DNA of 64,000 nucleotides from Aquipuribacter nitratireducens (GTDB lineage Bacteria; Actinomycetota; Actinomycetes; Actinomycetales; JBBAYJ01). Shown one piece after another: positions 1 to 8,127 of the stretch. Both the position numbers and the translations under genes were made by a program. Position 1 is the stretch's first letter; each line of letters begins with the position of its first letter. The DNA lies in contig NZ_JBBEOG010000001.1 of assembly GCF_037860835.1 (NCBI RefSeq), positions 620,001-684,000 of the forward strand, in the 5' to 3' direction. The notes beneath the pieces are model-generated. The model did not search any database, was not told the DNA's origin, and was given only the letters and a program-made list of their open reading frames with translations.

Positions 1-432
1 GAACGGCCCGGCGACCGGGTTGGCGTTGCCCGCGACCTGGGCGATCTTGTCCGTCCACCCGGCGTACCAGACCCACCGGTCGACGGCGGCGGCGACCTGC
101 GCGCGGGCGGTGGCGTCCTCGACGCCCTCGGCCTGGGCGACGAGCTCCGCGAGCTGCGCGGTGCGCCCCTCGAGCATCTCCGCGACCCGGTAGAGGACCT
201 GTCCGCGGTTGTAGGCCGTGGCGGCGGACCAGCGGGAGAAGGCGGCGCGGGCGGCCACGACGGCGTCGCGGGCGTCCTTGCGGGACGCCTTCGCCGCCTG
301 CGCGAGCGCGCGACCGTCCGCGCCGTGGACGGCGTACGTGCGGCCGGACTCGCTGCGCGGGAACGCCCCGCCGAGGTACAGCTTGTACGTCTTGCGCACG
401 TCGAGGCGCTCCGACGAGGGGCTCGTGGTCAT
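1..432 (-). CDS. Aldehyde dehydrogenase, N-terminal part (runs off window start)
   Basis: This is the first 144 residues of an aldehyde dehydrogenase superfamily protein. It begins with ATG at 432 and the C-terminus lies outside the window. The visible part has the N-terminal fold (YKLYLGGAFPRSESGRTY, then FSRWSAATAYNRGQVLYRVAEML), but the nucleotide-binding and catalytic Cys regions are off the edge, so activity cannot be judged. Its ATG overlaps the stop of the upstream aldehyde dehydrogenase gene (ATGA, 429-432), so the two are translationally coupled. Both follow deoC, which suggests oxidation of the acetaldehyde released by deoxyribose-phosphate cleavage. The substrate is inferred from context. 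Confidence 0.85.
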   Translation of the reverse strand, partial: MTTSPSSERLDVRKTYKLYLGGAFPRSESGRTYAVHGADGRALAQAAKASRKDARDAVVAARAAFSRWSAATAYNRGQVLYRVAEMLEGRTAQLAELVAQAEGVEDATARAQVAAAVDRWVWYAGWTDKIAQVAGNANPVAGPF

Positions 433-1922
433 CGGACGTACGCCTCCAGGCCGTGCCGGCCGCCCTCGCGGCCGTAACCGGACTCCTTGAACCCGCCGAA
501 CGGGCTCGTGGGGTCGAACTTGTTGAACGTGTTGGCCCACACGACCCCGGCCCGGAGCCGGTCGGCGGTCCACAGGATCTTCGAGCCCTTGTCCGTCCAC
601 ACGCCCGCCGACAGCCCGTACGGCGTGTTGTTCGCCTTCGCGACGGCCTCCTCCGGCGTGCGGAACGTGAGGACGGACAGGACCGGGCCGAAGATCTCCT
701 CGCGCGCGACGCGGTGGGAGGTCTGCACCCCCGTCAGCAGCGTCGGGGTGAACCAGTAGCCGCGCTCCGGCAGGTCGCACTCCAGCGACCAGCGCTCGGC
801 GCCCTCGGTCTCCCCGGCGGCGGTCAGCTCCTCGATGCGGCCGAGCTGCTCGGCGGAGTTGATGGCCCCGAGGTCGGTGTTCTTGTCCATCGGGTCCCCG
901 ACGCGCAGCGAGGCGAGGCGACGCTTGAGCCGGTCGACGACCTCCTCCGCGACGGCCTCCTGGACGAGCAGGCGGGAGCCCGCGCAGCACACGTGACCCT
1001 GGTTGAAGAAGATCCCGTCGACGATGCCCTCGACGGTGGAGTCGAGGGGGGCGTCGTCGTAGACGATGTTGGCGGCCTTGCCGCCGAGCTCGAGCGTCGC
1101 CTTCGTGCGCGTGCCGGCGATGCTCTTCGCGATGGCCCGCCCCACGGCGGTGGAGCCGGTGAACGCGACCTTGTCGACGCCGTCGTGGCCGACGACGGCG
1201 GCGCCGGTGTCGCCCGCCCCCGTCACGATGTTGACGACGCCCGGCGGCAGGTCCGCCTCCTGGCAGATCTCCGCGAACAGCAGCGCGGACAGCGGGGTGG
1301 TCTCGGCGGGCTTGAGCACGACCGTGTTGCCCGTCGCGAGGGCCGGGGCGACCTTCCACGCGAGCATGAGGAGGGGGAAGTTCCACGGGATGACCTGGCC
1401 GACGACCCCGTGCGGCTGCGGGTCGCGACCCAGGCCCGCCCACTCGAGCTTGTCGGCCCAGCCCGCGTGGTAGAAGAAGTGGTTCGCGACGAGGGGCACG
1501 TCGACGTCGCGGGTCTCGCGGATCGGCTTGCCGTTGTCGAGGGTCTCGACGACCGCGAGCTCCCGCGCCCGCTCGGCGACGAGGCGCGCGAGGCGGAACA
1601 GGTACTTGCCGCGCTCGGCCGGCGCCATGGGCCCCCACACCTGCTCGTGGGCCCGGCGCGCGGCGGCGACGGCGGCGTCGACGTCGGCGGTCCCCGCGTG
1701 CGCCACGCTCGACAGCCGCTCCTCGGTCGCCGGGTTGACGGTGTCGAGGGTGCGCCCGTCGGCGGCCTCGCGGAACTCGCCGTCGACGAAAAGGCCGTAG
1801 GAGTCGGCGATCGTCGCGATGCTGCGGGACTCCGGCGCGGGGGAGTACCGGAACGGGGTGTCCGACAGGTCGGTGAGCTCGCGGGCACCGGGCTCGGGGC
1901 GGCGGGGGGAGAGGTCGGTCAT
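429..1922 (-). CDS. Aldehyde dehydrogenase family protein (deoC-linked)
   Basis: A 497-residue NAD(P)-dependent aldehyde dehydrogenase of normal length. Visible landmarks are PWNFPLLMLAWKVAPAL, the FTGSTAVG nucleotide loop near residue 250, LELGGK with the general-base Glu near 277, GHVCCAGSR with the catalytic Cys near 311 (a Cys-Cys pair, so which one is the nucleophile is not certain) and the C-terminal SPFGGFKESGYGREGG. It lies 61 bases downstream of deoC on the same strand and overlaps the next aldehyde dehydrogenase by 4 bases. The likely role is oxidising acetaldehyde produced by DeoC. Aldehyde specificity cannot be read from sequence. Confidence 0.93.
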   Translation of the reverse strand: MTDLSPRRPEPGARELTDLSDTPFRYSPAPESRSIATIADSYGLFVDGEFREAADGRTLDTVNPATEERLSSVAHAGTADVDAAVAAARRAHEQVWGPMAPAERGKYLFRLARLVAERARELAVVETLDNGKPIRETRDVDVPLVANHFFYHAGWADKLEWAGLGRDPQPHGVVGQVIPWNFPLLMLAWKVAPALATGNTVVLKPAETTPLSALLFAEICQEADLPPGVVNIVTGAGDTGAAVVGHDGVDKVAFTGSTAVGRAIAKSIAGTRTKATLELGGKAANIVYDDAPLDSTVEGIVDGIFFNQGHVCCAGSRLLVQEAVAEEVVDRLKRRLASLRVGDPMDKNTDLGAINSAEQLGRIEELTAAGETEGAERWSLECDLPERGYWFTPTLLTGVQTSHRVAREEIFGPVLSVLTFRTPEEAVAKANNTPYGLSAGVWTDKGSKILWTADRLRAGVVWANTFNKFDPTSPFGGFKESGYGREGGRHGLEAYVR

Positions 1923-1983
1923 CGGGTCCTCGGCGGGGTCGAAGGTCGCGTCGGTGGGGTCGGGGGACTCGGGCGTCCGGCGC

Positions 1984-3051
1984 TCAGTCGATGCTCACGT
2001 AGTCCGCGCCGCTGTAGGCGCCGGTGCGGAGCTTCTGCCGCTGCATGAGCACGTCGTTGAGGAGGCTGGAGGCGCCGAAGCGGAAGCGGTCCGGGTGCAG
2101 CCAGCCCGGCCCCAGCGTCTCCTGCACCATGACGAGGTAGCGGAGGGCGTCCTTCGCCGTGCGGATGCCGCCCGCCGGCTTCATCCCGACCACGAGGCCG
2201 GTCGCGAGGTGGAAGTCGCGGATGGCCTCGAGCATGACGAGCGTCACCGGCATCGTCGCCGCCGGCGACACCTTGCCGGTGCTCGTCTTGATCGTGTCGG
2301 CGCCCGCGAGCATCGCGAGCCACGACGCCCGCCGGACGTTGTCGTACGTCGCGAGCTCGCCCGTCTCGAGGATGACCTTGAGCTTCGCGCGGCTGCCGTC
2401 GGGGCGGGCGCACGCGGCCCGGACCGCGACGACGTCCTCGAACACCTCGAGCCAGCGCCCGGCGAGGAAGGCGCCCCGGTCGATCACCATGTCGATCTCG
2501 TGGGCGCCCGCGGCGACGGCGTCGGCGGTGTCGAGGAGCCGGACCTTCGTCGAGGCCCGGCCGGACGGGAAGGCCGTCGCGACGGCCGCGATCCTCACCC
2601 CGGGCCGCTCGTCACCCGCCGGGGGCCGCCGCCACAGGGCGCCGACGCGGTCGAGGGCGTCGGCGACGTCCGCGACGAGGTCGCCGTACACGCACACCGC
2701 GGCCACGGGCGGGCAGCCGGTCGCCGGGTCCGGGTTCGCGGCCTTCGCGGCGAGGGTGCGGACCTTGCCGGGGGTGTCGGCGCCCTCGAGCGTCGTGAGG
2801 TCGATCATGGAGACGACGGCGTCGAGGCCCCACGCCTTGGAGTCGGTCTTGATGGACCGGGTGCCGAACTTCGCCGCGCGGGCGTTCGCGCCGACCTCGT
2901 CGACCCCCGGCAGCCCGCGCAGGAAGCGGCGCAGGCTCGTGTCGTCGACGCGCCCCACGAGGCGCTCGACCGCTCCGTCGAGGGCCGGACCGTCGCCGGG
3001 TCGGGCCTCCGCGGCGGCGGTGTCCGGGGCCGGGGCGGCGAGGTCGGTCAT
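1984..3051 (-). CDS. deoC: Deoxyribose-phosphate aldolase
   Basis: DeoC splits 2-deoxy-D-ribose 5-phosphate into glyceraldehyde 3-phosphate and acetaldehyde through a Schiff base. The protein is 355 residues with a 60-80 residue N-terminal extension compared with short bacterial forms. The Schiff-base lysine is Lys255 in ADTIKTSTGK, and the second active-site lysine is Lys291 in GMKPAGGIRTAKDA. The ATG at 3051 is chosen because a TAGGCT box lies 7 bases upstream (3059-3064) and the sequence before it has no family similarity. It heads a minus-strand run with two aldehyde dehydrogenases. PNP and a phosphosugar mutase nearby would supply its substrate. Confidence 0.95.
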   Translation of the reverse strand: MTDLAAPAPDTAAAEARPGDGPALDGAVERLVGRVDDTSLRRFLRGLPGVDEVGANARAAKFGTRSIKTDSKAWGLDAVVSMIDLTTLEGADTPGKVRTLAAKAANPDPATGCPPVAAVCVYGDLVADVADALDRVGALWRRPPAGDERPGVRIAAVATAFPSGRASTKVRLLDTADAVAAGAHEIDMVIDRGAFLAGRWLEVFEDVVAVRAACARPDGSRAKLKVILETGELATYDNVRRASWLAMLAGADTIKTSTGKVSPAATMPVTLVMLEAIRDFHLATGLVVGMKPAGGIRTAKDALRYLVMVQETLGPGWLHPDRFRFGASSLLNDVLMQRQKLRTGAYSGADYVSID

Positions 3052-3058
3052 GGTCAGG

Positions 3059-3064
3059 AGCCTA
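3059..3064 (-). promoter_or_regulatory. -10 element of deoC
   Basis: TAGGCT on the minus strand ends 7 bases before the deoC ATG, which places the transcription start at or next to the start codon. There is no Shine-Dalgarno sequence in between. No clear -35 box is seen. Confidence 0.55.
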
Positions 3065-3084
3065 ACGCCGGGCAGGATGTGCGG

Positions 3085-3741
3085 ATGCCGCCCGAGGAGC
3101 CGTCCCGCCCCGCCGGCCCCGCCGGGCCGGTCGACCCCGCCGACGCGCCGGCGGAGTTCCGGCCGGGCGCGGTGCGGGTGCTGGCGGTCGCGTGGTGGGT
3201 GCTCGCGGGGGTGCTCGTCGTCGACCTCGTCGCCAACGGGACGCTCACGAGCGTCCTGCTCGGCGGGGGCGTCCTCGCCCTCGCCTCCGCGGTCGTCCAC
3301 GCCCTGTTCTGGCGACCCGCGGTGCGGGTCGACCGGGGCGGGGTCGAGCTCGTCAACGTGTGGCGGACGGTCCGCCTGCCGTGGTCGACCCTGGAGGACC
3401 TCGACACCCGCTGGGCGCTCACGCTGACCGCTGCCGGGCGGCGCTGGTCGTCGTGGGCCGCGCCGGCGTCGGGGCGCCGCATCCGGCCGGTCCGGCGCTC
3501 GGAGACGCCGTGGGCGGAGCGGGACGCCGAGGGGATCGCCGGGAGCCGGGCCCCCGGGTCGAGCGCCGGGGAGGCGGCCGTGCTGGTCGGGACCCGCTGG
3601 GAGCGGTGGCGACAGGCACCGGGACCGGTCCGCGCCGAGGGGACGGGCGAGCCCGTGGTGCGCTGGGAGCCCGCCGCGCTGCTGCCGCTCGCGGCCGCCG
3701 GTCTCGTGCTCCTCGCGGGGGTGCTCACCGCGCTCGGGTGA
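3085..3741 (+). CDS. PH-like domain membrane protein
   Basis: A 218-residue protein with a Pro/Ala-rich N-terminus (1-30), two adjacent membrane segments (about 36-75: VRVLAVAWWVLAGVLVVDLV, then LGGGVLALASAVVHALF), and a bacterial PH-like module (RPAVRVDRGGVELVNVWRTVRLPWSTLEDLD). A basic loop follows, then a third membrane segment at the C-terminus (PAALLPLAAAGLVLLAGVL). This layout matches small actinobacterial PH-domain membrane proteins of unknown function. It is divergent from deoC with only 33 bases between start codons. A GTG at 3079 is an alternative start; CAGGAT at 3073-3078 sits 6 bases before the ATG. Confidence 0.75.
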   Translation: MPPEEPSRPAGPAGPVDPADAPAEFRPGAVRVLAVAWWVLAGVLVVDLVANGTLTSVLLGGGVLALASAVVHALFWRPAVRVDRGGVELVNVWRTVRLPWSTLEDLDTRWALTLTAAGRRWSSWAAPASGRRIRPVRRSETPWAERDAEGIAGSRAPGSSAGEAAVLVGTRWERWRQAPGPVRAEGTGEPVVRWEPAALLPLAAAGLVLLAGVLTALG

Positions 3742-3763
3742 ACGGTCGAGCCGGTCGGGACGC

Positions 3764-5530
3764 TCAGGAGGTGAGCAGCTCCCGCACCTGCTGCTGCAGG
3801 GCGTCGAGGCGTCCGGCGCCGGCGGCGCGCGCCGCCGCGAGGTCGGTTCCCACGACCGGCTGGACGACCTCGCAGTACGCCTTGAGCTTCGGTTCCGTGC
3901 CGGAGGGCCGCACGACGACGCGGGCGCTCGTCCCGTCGTCGGGCCCGCCGTCGGCCGCAGCCGCGAGGCGGACCCCGCTCGTGGGCGGGAGCCCGTCGAC
4001 GCCGGCCGACAGGTCCTCGACGCTCACGGGGCCGAGGCCCGCGAGGTCCGCCGGGGGTGTGCGCAGCAGTCCCGACAGCACCGACGGCACGACCGACATG
4101 TCGGCGAGGCGCAGCGTGACCGGCGCCGTGAGGTGGGCGCCGTGCGCGCGGTGCAGGTCGTCGAGGAGGTCGAGCAGCCCCCGGCCGTCGGCGGCGGCGC
4201 GGGCGGCGAGCTCTGCGACGAGGAGGGCCGCGCTCACGCCGTCCTTGTCCCGCACCACCCCCGGCGCCACGCAGTACCCGAGGGCCTCCTCGTAGCCGTA
4301 GACGAGGCCCGGCACGCGCGCGATCCACTTGAAGCCCGTGAGCGTCGTCGCCGACCGGGTGCCGTGCGCCGCGGCCACGCGGTGCAGCAGCGCCGACGAC
4401 ACGAGGGACGCGGCGAGGGTCGCGGGCTCGCCGTCGTCGACCGGAGGGGGCGCGTCGCCGCCGCGGGTGAGGACGTGCTCGGCGAGCAGGGCGCCCACCT
4501 CGTCGCCGCTCAGCTGCCGCCACCCGGCGGGGTCGTCGCGGGGGCCCCGCGACGGGTCCGGCACCGCGACGCTGCAGCGGTCGGCGTCGGGGTCGTTGGC
4601 GATGACGAGGTCCGCACCGGAGCCCGCGGCGAGGGCGAGGGCGAGGTCGAGCGCCCCCGCCTCCTCGGGGTTGGGGAACGGGACGGTGGGGAAGTCGGGG
4701 TCGGCGGCCGCCTGCTCGGGCACGGGGGTGACGTCGGTGAAGCCCGCCCGCCCGAGCACGTCGCGCAGCAGCGCGTCGCCCACGCCGTGCATCGCGGTCG
4801 TGACGACCCGCAGGTCGCGGGGCCCCGGCACGGCGAGGGCCGCGACGGTCCCCGCGTAGGCGTCGAGGAGGTCCTCACCGGTGCCCGCCCAGCCCGACCC
4901 GGCGCGCGGCACCGCGACGGACGGCGGCGCGGCGTCGATGGCCGCGGCGATGCCCGCGTCGGCGGGCGGGACGATCTGGACGCCCGCGCCCGGGTCGGGC
5001 GACACGCGGCCGCCGAGGTAGACCTTGTAGCCGTTGTCGTCCTTCGGGTTGTGGCTCGCCGTCACGACGACGCCGGCGTCGGCGTCGAGACGCCGGACGG
5101 CGTGGGCCACGACGGGGGTCGGCACGGGCCGGTCGACGAGGGTGGCGTCGCAGCCGGCGGCGGTCAGCACGGCGGCGGTGTCGCGCGCGAACTGCTGCGA
5201 GCCGTGGCGCGCGTCGTGCCCGACGACCACCCGGGGCGTCTCGCCGGCGAGTGCCGACTGCGCCCGCAGCCACGTCGCGAGGCCGGCGGCGGCGCGGACG
5301 ACGACCGCCCGGTTCATGCGGTTGGGTCCCGGTCCCATGCGCCCGCGCAGCCCGGCGGTGCCGAAGGTGAGGGACGCGCCGACGCTGTCGCGCAGCTCCT
5401 CGGCGGCGGCCGCGTCGCCCGCGTCGGCGGCGGCGACGAGGTCGCGCAGGGCCGTCGCGTCCGCGGGGTCGACGTCGCCGTCGGCCCACGCGAGCGCCTC
5501 GGCGCGCAGGAGCGCCGCGGCGTCGCTCAC
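3764..5530 (-). CDS. Phosphomannomutase/phosphopentomutase-type phosphosugar mutase
   Basis: A 588-residue alpha-D-phosphohexomutase-superfamily enzyme that moves phosphate between C1 and C5/C6 of a sugar. The phosphoserine loop TASHNPKDDNGYKVYLGG, the metal loop NDPDADR, the sugar-binding region near GYEEALGY and the phosphate-binding SGTEPKLKAYCEV are intact and in order. The GTG start overlaps the stop of the purine nucleoside phosphorylase gene (GTGA, 5527-5530), so PNP and mutase are co-translated. That pairing favours a role on ribose-1-phosphate or deoxyribose-1-phosphate. It corresponds in position to pmmB beside deoD in M. tuberculosis; substrate is inferred. Confidence 0.9.
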   Translation of the reverse strand: MSDAAALLRAEALAWADGDVDPADATALRDLVAAADAGDAAAAEELRDSVGASLTFGTAGLRGRMGPGPNRMNRAVVVRAAAGLATWLRAQSALAGETPRVVVGHDARHGSQQFARDTAAVLTAAGCDATLVDRPVPTPVVAHAVRRLDADAGVVVTASHNPKDDNGYKVYLGGRVSPDPGAGVQIVPPADAGIAAAIDAAPPSVAVPRAGSGWAGTGEDLLDAYAGTVAALAVPGPRDLRVVTTAMHGVGDALLRDVLGRAGFTDVTPVPEQAAADPDFPTVPFPNPEEAGALDLALALAAGSGADLVIANDPDADRCSVAVPDPSRGPRDDPAGWRQLSGDEVGALLAEHVLTRGGDAPPPVDDGEPATLAASLVSSALLHRVAAAHGTRSATTLTGFKWIARVPGLVYGYEEALGYCVAPGVVRDKDGVSAALLVAELAARAAADGRGLLDLLDDLHRAHGAHLTAPVTLRLADMSVVPSVLSGLLRTPPADLAGLGPVSVEDLSAGVDGLPPTSGVRLAAAADGGPDDGTSARVVVRPSGTEPKLKAYCEVVQPVVGTDLAAARAAGAGRLDALQQQVRELLTS

Positions 5531-6393
5531 GCGGCCGACACCCGGTCGACGACGGCGGCGAGGAGGCGACCGCACCGCTCCGCGGCCTCCCGGCCCGCGT
5601 CGAGGACCTCCTGGTGGTCGAGCGCCTGACCGCTCGTGCCCGCCGCGAGGTTCGTCACGAGCGACAGCCCGAGCACCTCCAGACCGAGGGCGCGGGCGGC
5701 GATGGTCTCCAGCGCCGTCGACATCCCGACGAGGTCGCCGCCGAGCACGCCGACCATCCGGACCTCGGCGGGGGTCTCGTACTGCGGGCCGTGCAGCTGC
5801 GCGTACACGCCCTCCGGCAGGGACCCGTCGACCTCCCGGGCGAGGTCGCGCAGGCGGGGGGAGTACGCGTCGGTGAGGTCGACGAACGTCGCGCCGCGCA
5901 GGGGCGTCGCGCCCGTGAGGTTGAGGTGGTCCCGCAGCAGGACGGCGGTCCCGGGACCCCACTCGGCGTTGAGGGAGCCGCAGCCGTTCGTGAGGACGAC
6001 GTGGCGGCAGCCGAGGGCAGCGGCGGTGCGGACGCCGTGGGCGACCGCGTCGACGCCGTGGCCCTCGTAGAAGTGGGTGCGGGCGGCGACGAGCAGGACG
6101 AGCCGGCCGGAGGCGGTGCGGACCACGCGCAGCCGGCCGTGGTGCCCCGCGACGCTCGAGGCGCGGAAGCCGGGCACGTCGGCCGCGGCGACGTCGACCA
6201 CCACCTCGCCGAGCAGGTCGGCGGCCTGGCCCCAGCCGGACCCGAGGACGACGGCGGTGTCGACGGCGGCGTCCGCGGGCAGGCCCGCGCGCTCCCGGAC
6301 GGTGGCGGCGGCCCGGGCGGCGAGGTCCTGCCACGCGGGCCCGTCCGGTCCCTGGTCGGCTGTCGTGGCGGTGGGGTCCGTCGCGCTCGTCAC
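5527..6393 (-). CDS. Purine nucleoside phosphorylase
   Basis: A 288-residue trimeric-type purine nucleoside phosphorylase that cleaves purine (deoxy)nucleosides with phosphate to a base and (deoxy)ribose 1-phosphate. The phosphate loop VLGSGWG, the VLTNGCGSLNAEWGPG segment, LRDHLNLTG, the purine-site region VGMSTALETIAAR and VTNLAAG are all present. The start is taken as GTG at 6393, 7 bases after a TACGCT box (6401-6406). An in-frame start at 6492 would add a Thr- and Pro-rich leader without family similarity. It is first in a two-gene operon with the phosphosugar mutase. Confidence 0.93.
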   Translation of the reverse strand: MTSATDPTATTADQGPDGPAWQDLAARAAATVRERAGLPADAAVDTAVVLGSGWGQAADLLGEVVVDVAAADVPGFRASSVAGHHGRLRVVRTASGRLVLLVAARTHFYEGHGVDAVAHGVRTAAALGCRHVVLTNGCGSLNAEWGPGTAVLLRDHLNLTGATPLRGATFVDLTDAYSPRLRDLAREVDGSLPEGVYAQLHGPQYETPAEVRMVGVLGGDLVGMSTALETIAARALGLEVLGLSLVTNLAAGTSGQALDHQEVLDAGREAAERCGRLLAAVVDRVSAA

Positions 6394-6400
6394 CCGGCGG

Positions 6401-6406
6401 AGCGTA
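6401..6406 (-). promoter_or_regulatory. -10 element of the PNP-mutase operon
   Basis: TACGCT on the minus strand ends 7 bases before the PNP GTG, consistent with a leaderless or nearly leaderless mRNA. Confidence 0.5.
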
Positions 6407-6479
6407 CCGATGGTCGTCGTCGTCGTGGTCGGCCGCGACCCGCGGGGCGGGTCGGTCGGGCGCGGGAGAGCATGGGGGC

Positions 6480-7634
6480 GTGCCGTCCCCACCGACGCCG
6501 CGCCCGGGCCCGGGCACGGAGCGGCTGCTCGCCGCGGACGCCGCCCGCGGGCTCGCGCTCCTGGGCGCGGCGACGGCGACCGCGCTGCTGTGGGTGCACG
6601 GCCGGCAGCTGGGCGCGGGGTACCGCCCGCTCGGCGCGGGCCGGCTCGATGCGGTGGCGGACGGGCTCACCGCGCTGCTCGTCGACAACCGGGTCCTGCC
6701 GCTGCTCGCCGTGGCGCTCGGCGCCGGGCTCGTCGTCCGCGTGCGGCGGCGGGGACACGTCGACGTCACGCGGCGCGCCGGCGTCCTCCTCGCCCTCGGT
6801 GCGGCGCACGCCGTCCTCGTCTCCGAGGCGGACCCGCTCGGGGTGCTCGCGCTCGTCCTGCTCGCGGGGCTGCCGCTCGCGACGGCCCGGCGCCGCTGGG
6901 CGGTGCTCGTGTGCGTGGGCGCGGTCGTCCCGCTGCTGCTCCAGGGGGCGGCGGACGGGCTCGGTGGCACGGCCGGGTTCCCGGACCCGCCGGCGTCGTA
7001 CCCGCTGTCGGCACTGGACCGGACCGGGACGTGGCTGCTGGGTCTCGTGCTCGCGCCGCTGTTCCAGGGCGGGCTCCTCGTGGCACTGGTCGCGGGGGTC
7101 TGGCTGGTCCGCAGCGGCTGGCTGCTCGCCCCGCACGAGCACAGGCGCGGCCTCGCCGCGCTCGCGGTGACGGGCACGCTCGTCGGGCTGCTGGGCGCCG
7201 TGCCCTACGCCCGGCTCGTCGCCGGGGCGGGGGCCGCGGACCCGGGTCGTGCCACCGCGGCGGGCGCCCTCGACGCCGTCACCGGCCCCGCGGGCGCCGT
7301 CGGCGTCGTCGCGGCGCTCGCCCTGGTCGCGGCCCGGGGCGTCGGCCCGGCGTGGCTGCGGGCGCTCGCCCGGCTCGGGCGGCACTCCCTCGTCGTCTAC
7401 CTCGCGACGTCCGTGGTGCTCGCCGGTCTGCTCGCGCCGTGGGCCGGGGGGCTCGGGGACCGGTGGGGGACCGCGGCGCTCACGGCGCTCGGCGCCACCG
7501 CGTGGGCCGCGGCGCTGGGCGTCGTCGGTCTCCTCGCCGTCGCCCGGGACCGGCGCGCGCGACGGGGCGAGGAGCCGGGCGAGGACCCTCAGCCGACGGA
7601 GCGGCAGGGGCGGGCGCGCAGCTCGGCGACGTAG
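6480..7634 (+). CDS. DUF418-like polytopic membrane protein
   Basis: A 384-residue membrane protein with about eight to ten hydrophobic segments. The N-terminal LAADAARGLALLGAATATALLW and the C-terminal LARLGRHSLVVYLATSVVLAGLL resemble the start and the GRMALTNYL-like end of DUF418 proteins. No enzyme motif is recognised; transport or envelope roles have been suggested for the family but are unproven. The start is GTG at 6480. It diverges from the PNP operon, and its last 46 bases overlap the 3' end of the convergent cyclotransferase-like gene (7589-7634). Confidence 0.7.
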   Translation: MPSPPTPRPGPGTERLLAADAARGLALLGAATATALLWVHGRQLGAGYRPLGAGRLDAVADGLTALLVDNRVLPLLAVALGAGLVVRVRRRGHVDVTRRAGVLLALGAAHAVLVSEADPLGVLALVLLAGLPLATARRRWAVLVCVGAVVPLLLQGAADGLGGTAGFPDPPASYPLSALDRTGTWLLGLVLAPLFQGGLLVALVAGVWLVRSGWLLAPHEHRRGLAALAVTGTLVGLLGAVPYARLVAGAGAADPGRATAAGALDAVTGPAGAVGVVAALALVAARGVGPAWLRALARLGRHSLVVYLATSVVLAGLLAPWAGGLGDRWGTAALTALGATAWAAALGVVGLLAVARDRRARRGEEPGEDPQPTERQGRARSSAT

Positions 7635-8044
7635 TCGGCGGGTGCCCCGCCCTTCTCCGCGGCGTCGGCGACGAGACCGACCGTCAGCGCCGACGGCAGG
7701 CCGCCCTCGTAGGCGTCGAGGACGTAGAGGAACGCGGGCACGCTGCCGTCGAGGGTCTGCACCCGCACCGTCAGGCGGCGGAAGAGGCCCATCGACACCC
7801 CCTCCCACGCGTCGAGGAGGTGCTCGTCGCCTGGCGCGACCTCGTAGAGCACGACGTAGACGGCGCTGTCCGGCCGCTCGGGGCACTCCACGACCGTCGG
7901 CAGGGGGCCGTCCCAGCCGTGCTCCTCCCCGCCGAACGTCAGCCGCCAGCCCGGCAGCCAGCCCGAGCCCCGGACCGGGGAGCGGGGGGCCCGCTCGGCC
8001 ATCCGGTCGGGGTCGAGGTTGCCCGCGTAGGCGGCGTAGAGCAT
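7589..8044 (-). CDS. Gamma-glutamylcyclotransferase-like (AIG2-fold) protein
   Basis: A 151-residue protein starting MLYAAYAGNLDPDRM, a variant of the YGSNL substrate loop of gamma-glutamylcyclotransferase/AIG2 proteins. It continues with GWRLTFGGEEHGWDGPLPTVV, VYVVLYEVAPGDEHLLDAWEGV (containing the Glu expected as the acid/base) and FLYVLDAYEGGLPSA. The real substrate in actinobacteria is unknown. The ATG at 8044 is used because TACAGT lies 8 bases upstream and the 35-residue upstream extension looks like non-coding sequence. The 3' end overlaps the DUF418-like gene tail to tail. Confidence 0.75.
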   Translation of the reverse strand: MLYAAYAGNLDPDRMAERAPRSPVRGSGWLPGWRLTFGGEEHGWDGPLPTVVECPERPDSAVYVVLYEVAPGDEHLLDAWEGVSMGLFRRLTVRVQTLDGSVPAFLYVLDAYEGGLPSALTVGLVADAAEKGGAPADYVAELRARPCRSVG

Positions 8045-8052
8045 GGCAGCGC

Positions 8053-8058
8053 ACTGTA
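8053..8058 (-). promoter_or_regulatory. -10 element of the cyclotransferase-like gene
   Basis: TACAGT on the minus strand, 8 bases before the ATG. It sits within the 12-base palindrome gcactgtagtgc (8051-8062), which could also be an operator half. Confidence 0.4.
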
Positions 8059-8127
8059 GTGCGGGTCGTGCCCGCGAGGACGGGCGCGGCGGCGCCCGGG
8101 CTGGTGCCGCCGGGTGCGCCTGGAAGG

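Noticed and set aside
453-2048. Long open frames opposite the aldehyde dehydrogenase and deoC genes, including one of 531 codons
   Set aside because: They are antisense shadows with Arg/Gly/Ala composition, no family motif and no start signal. At about 75% GC stop codons are rare, so long empty frames are expected throughout the window.
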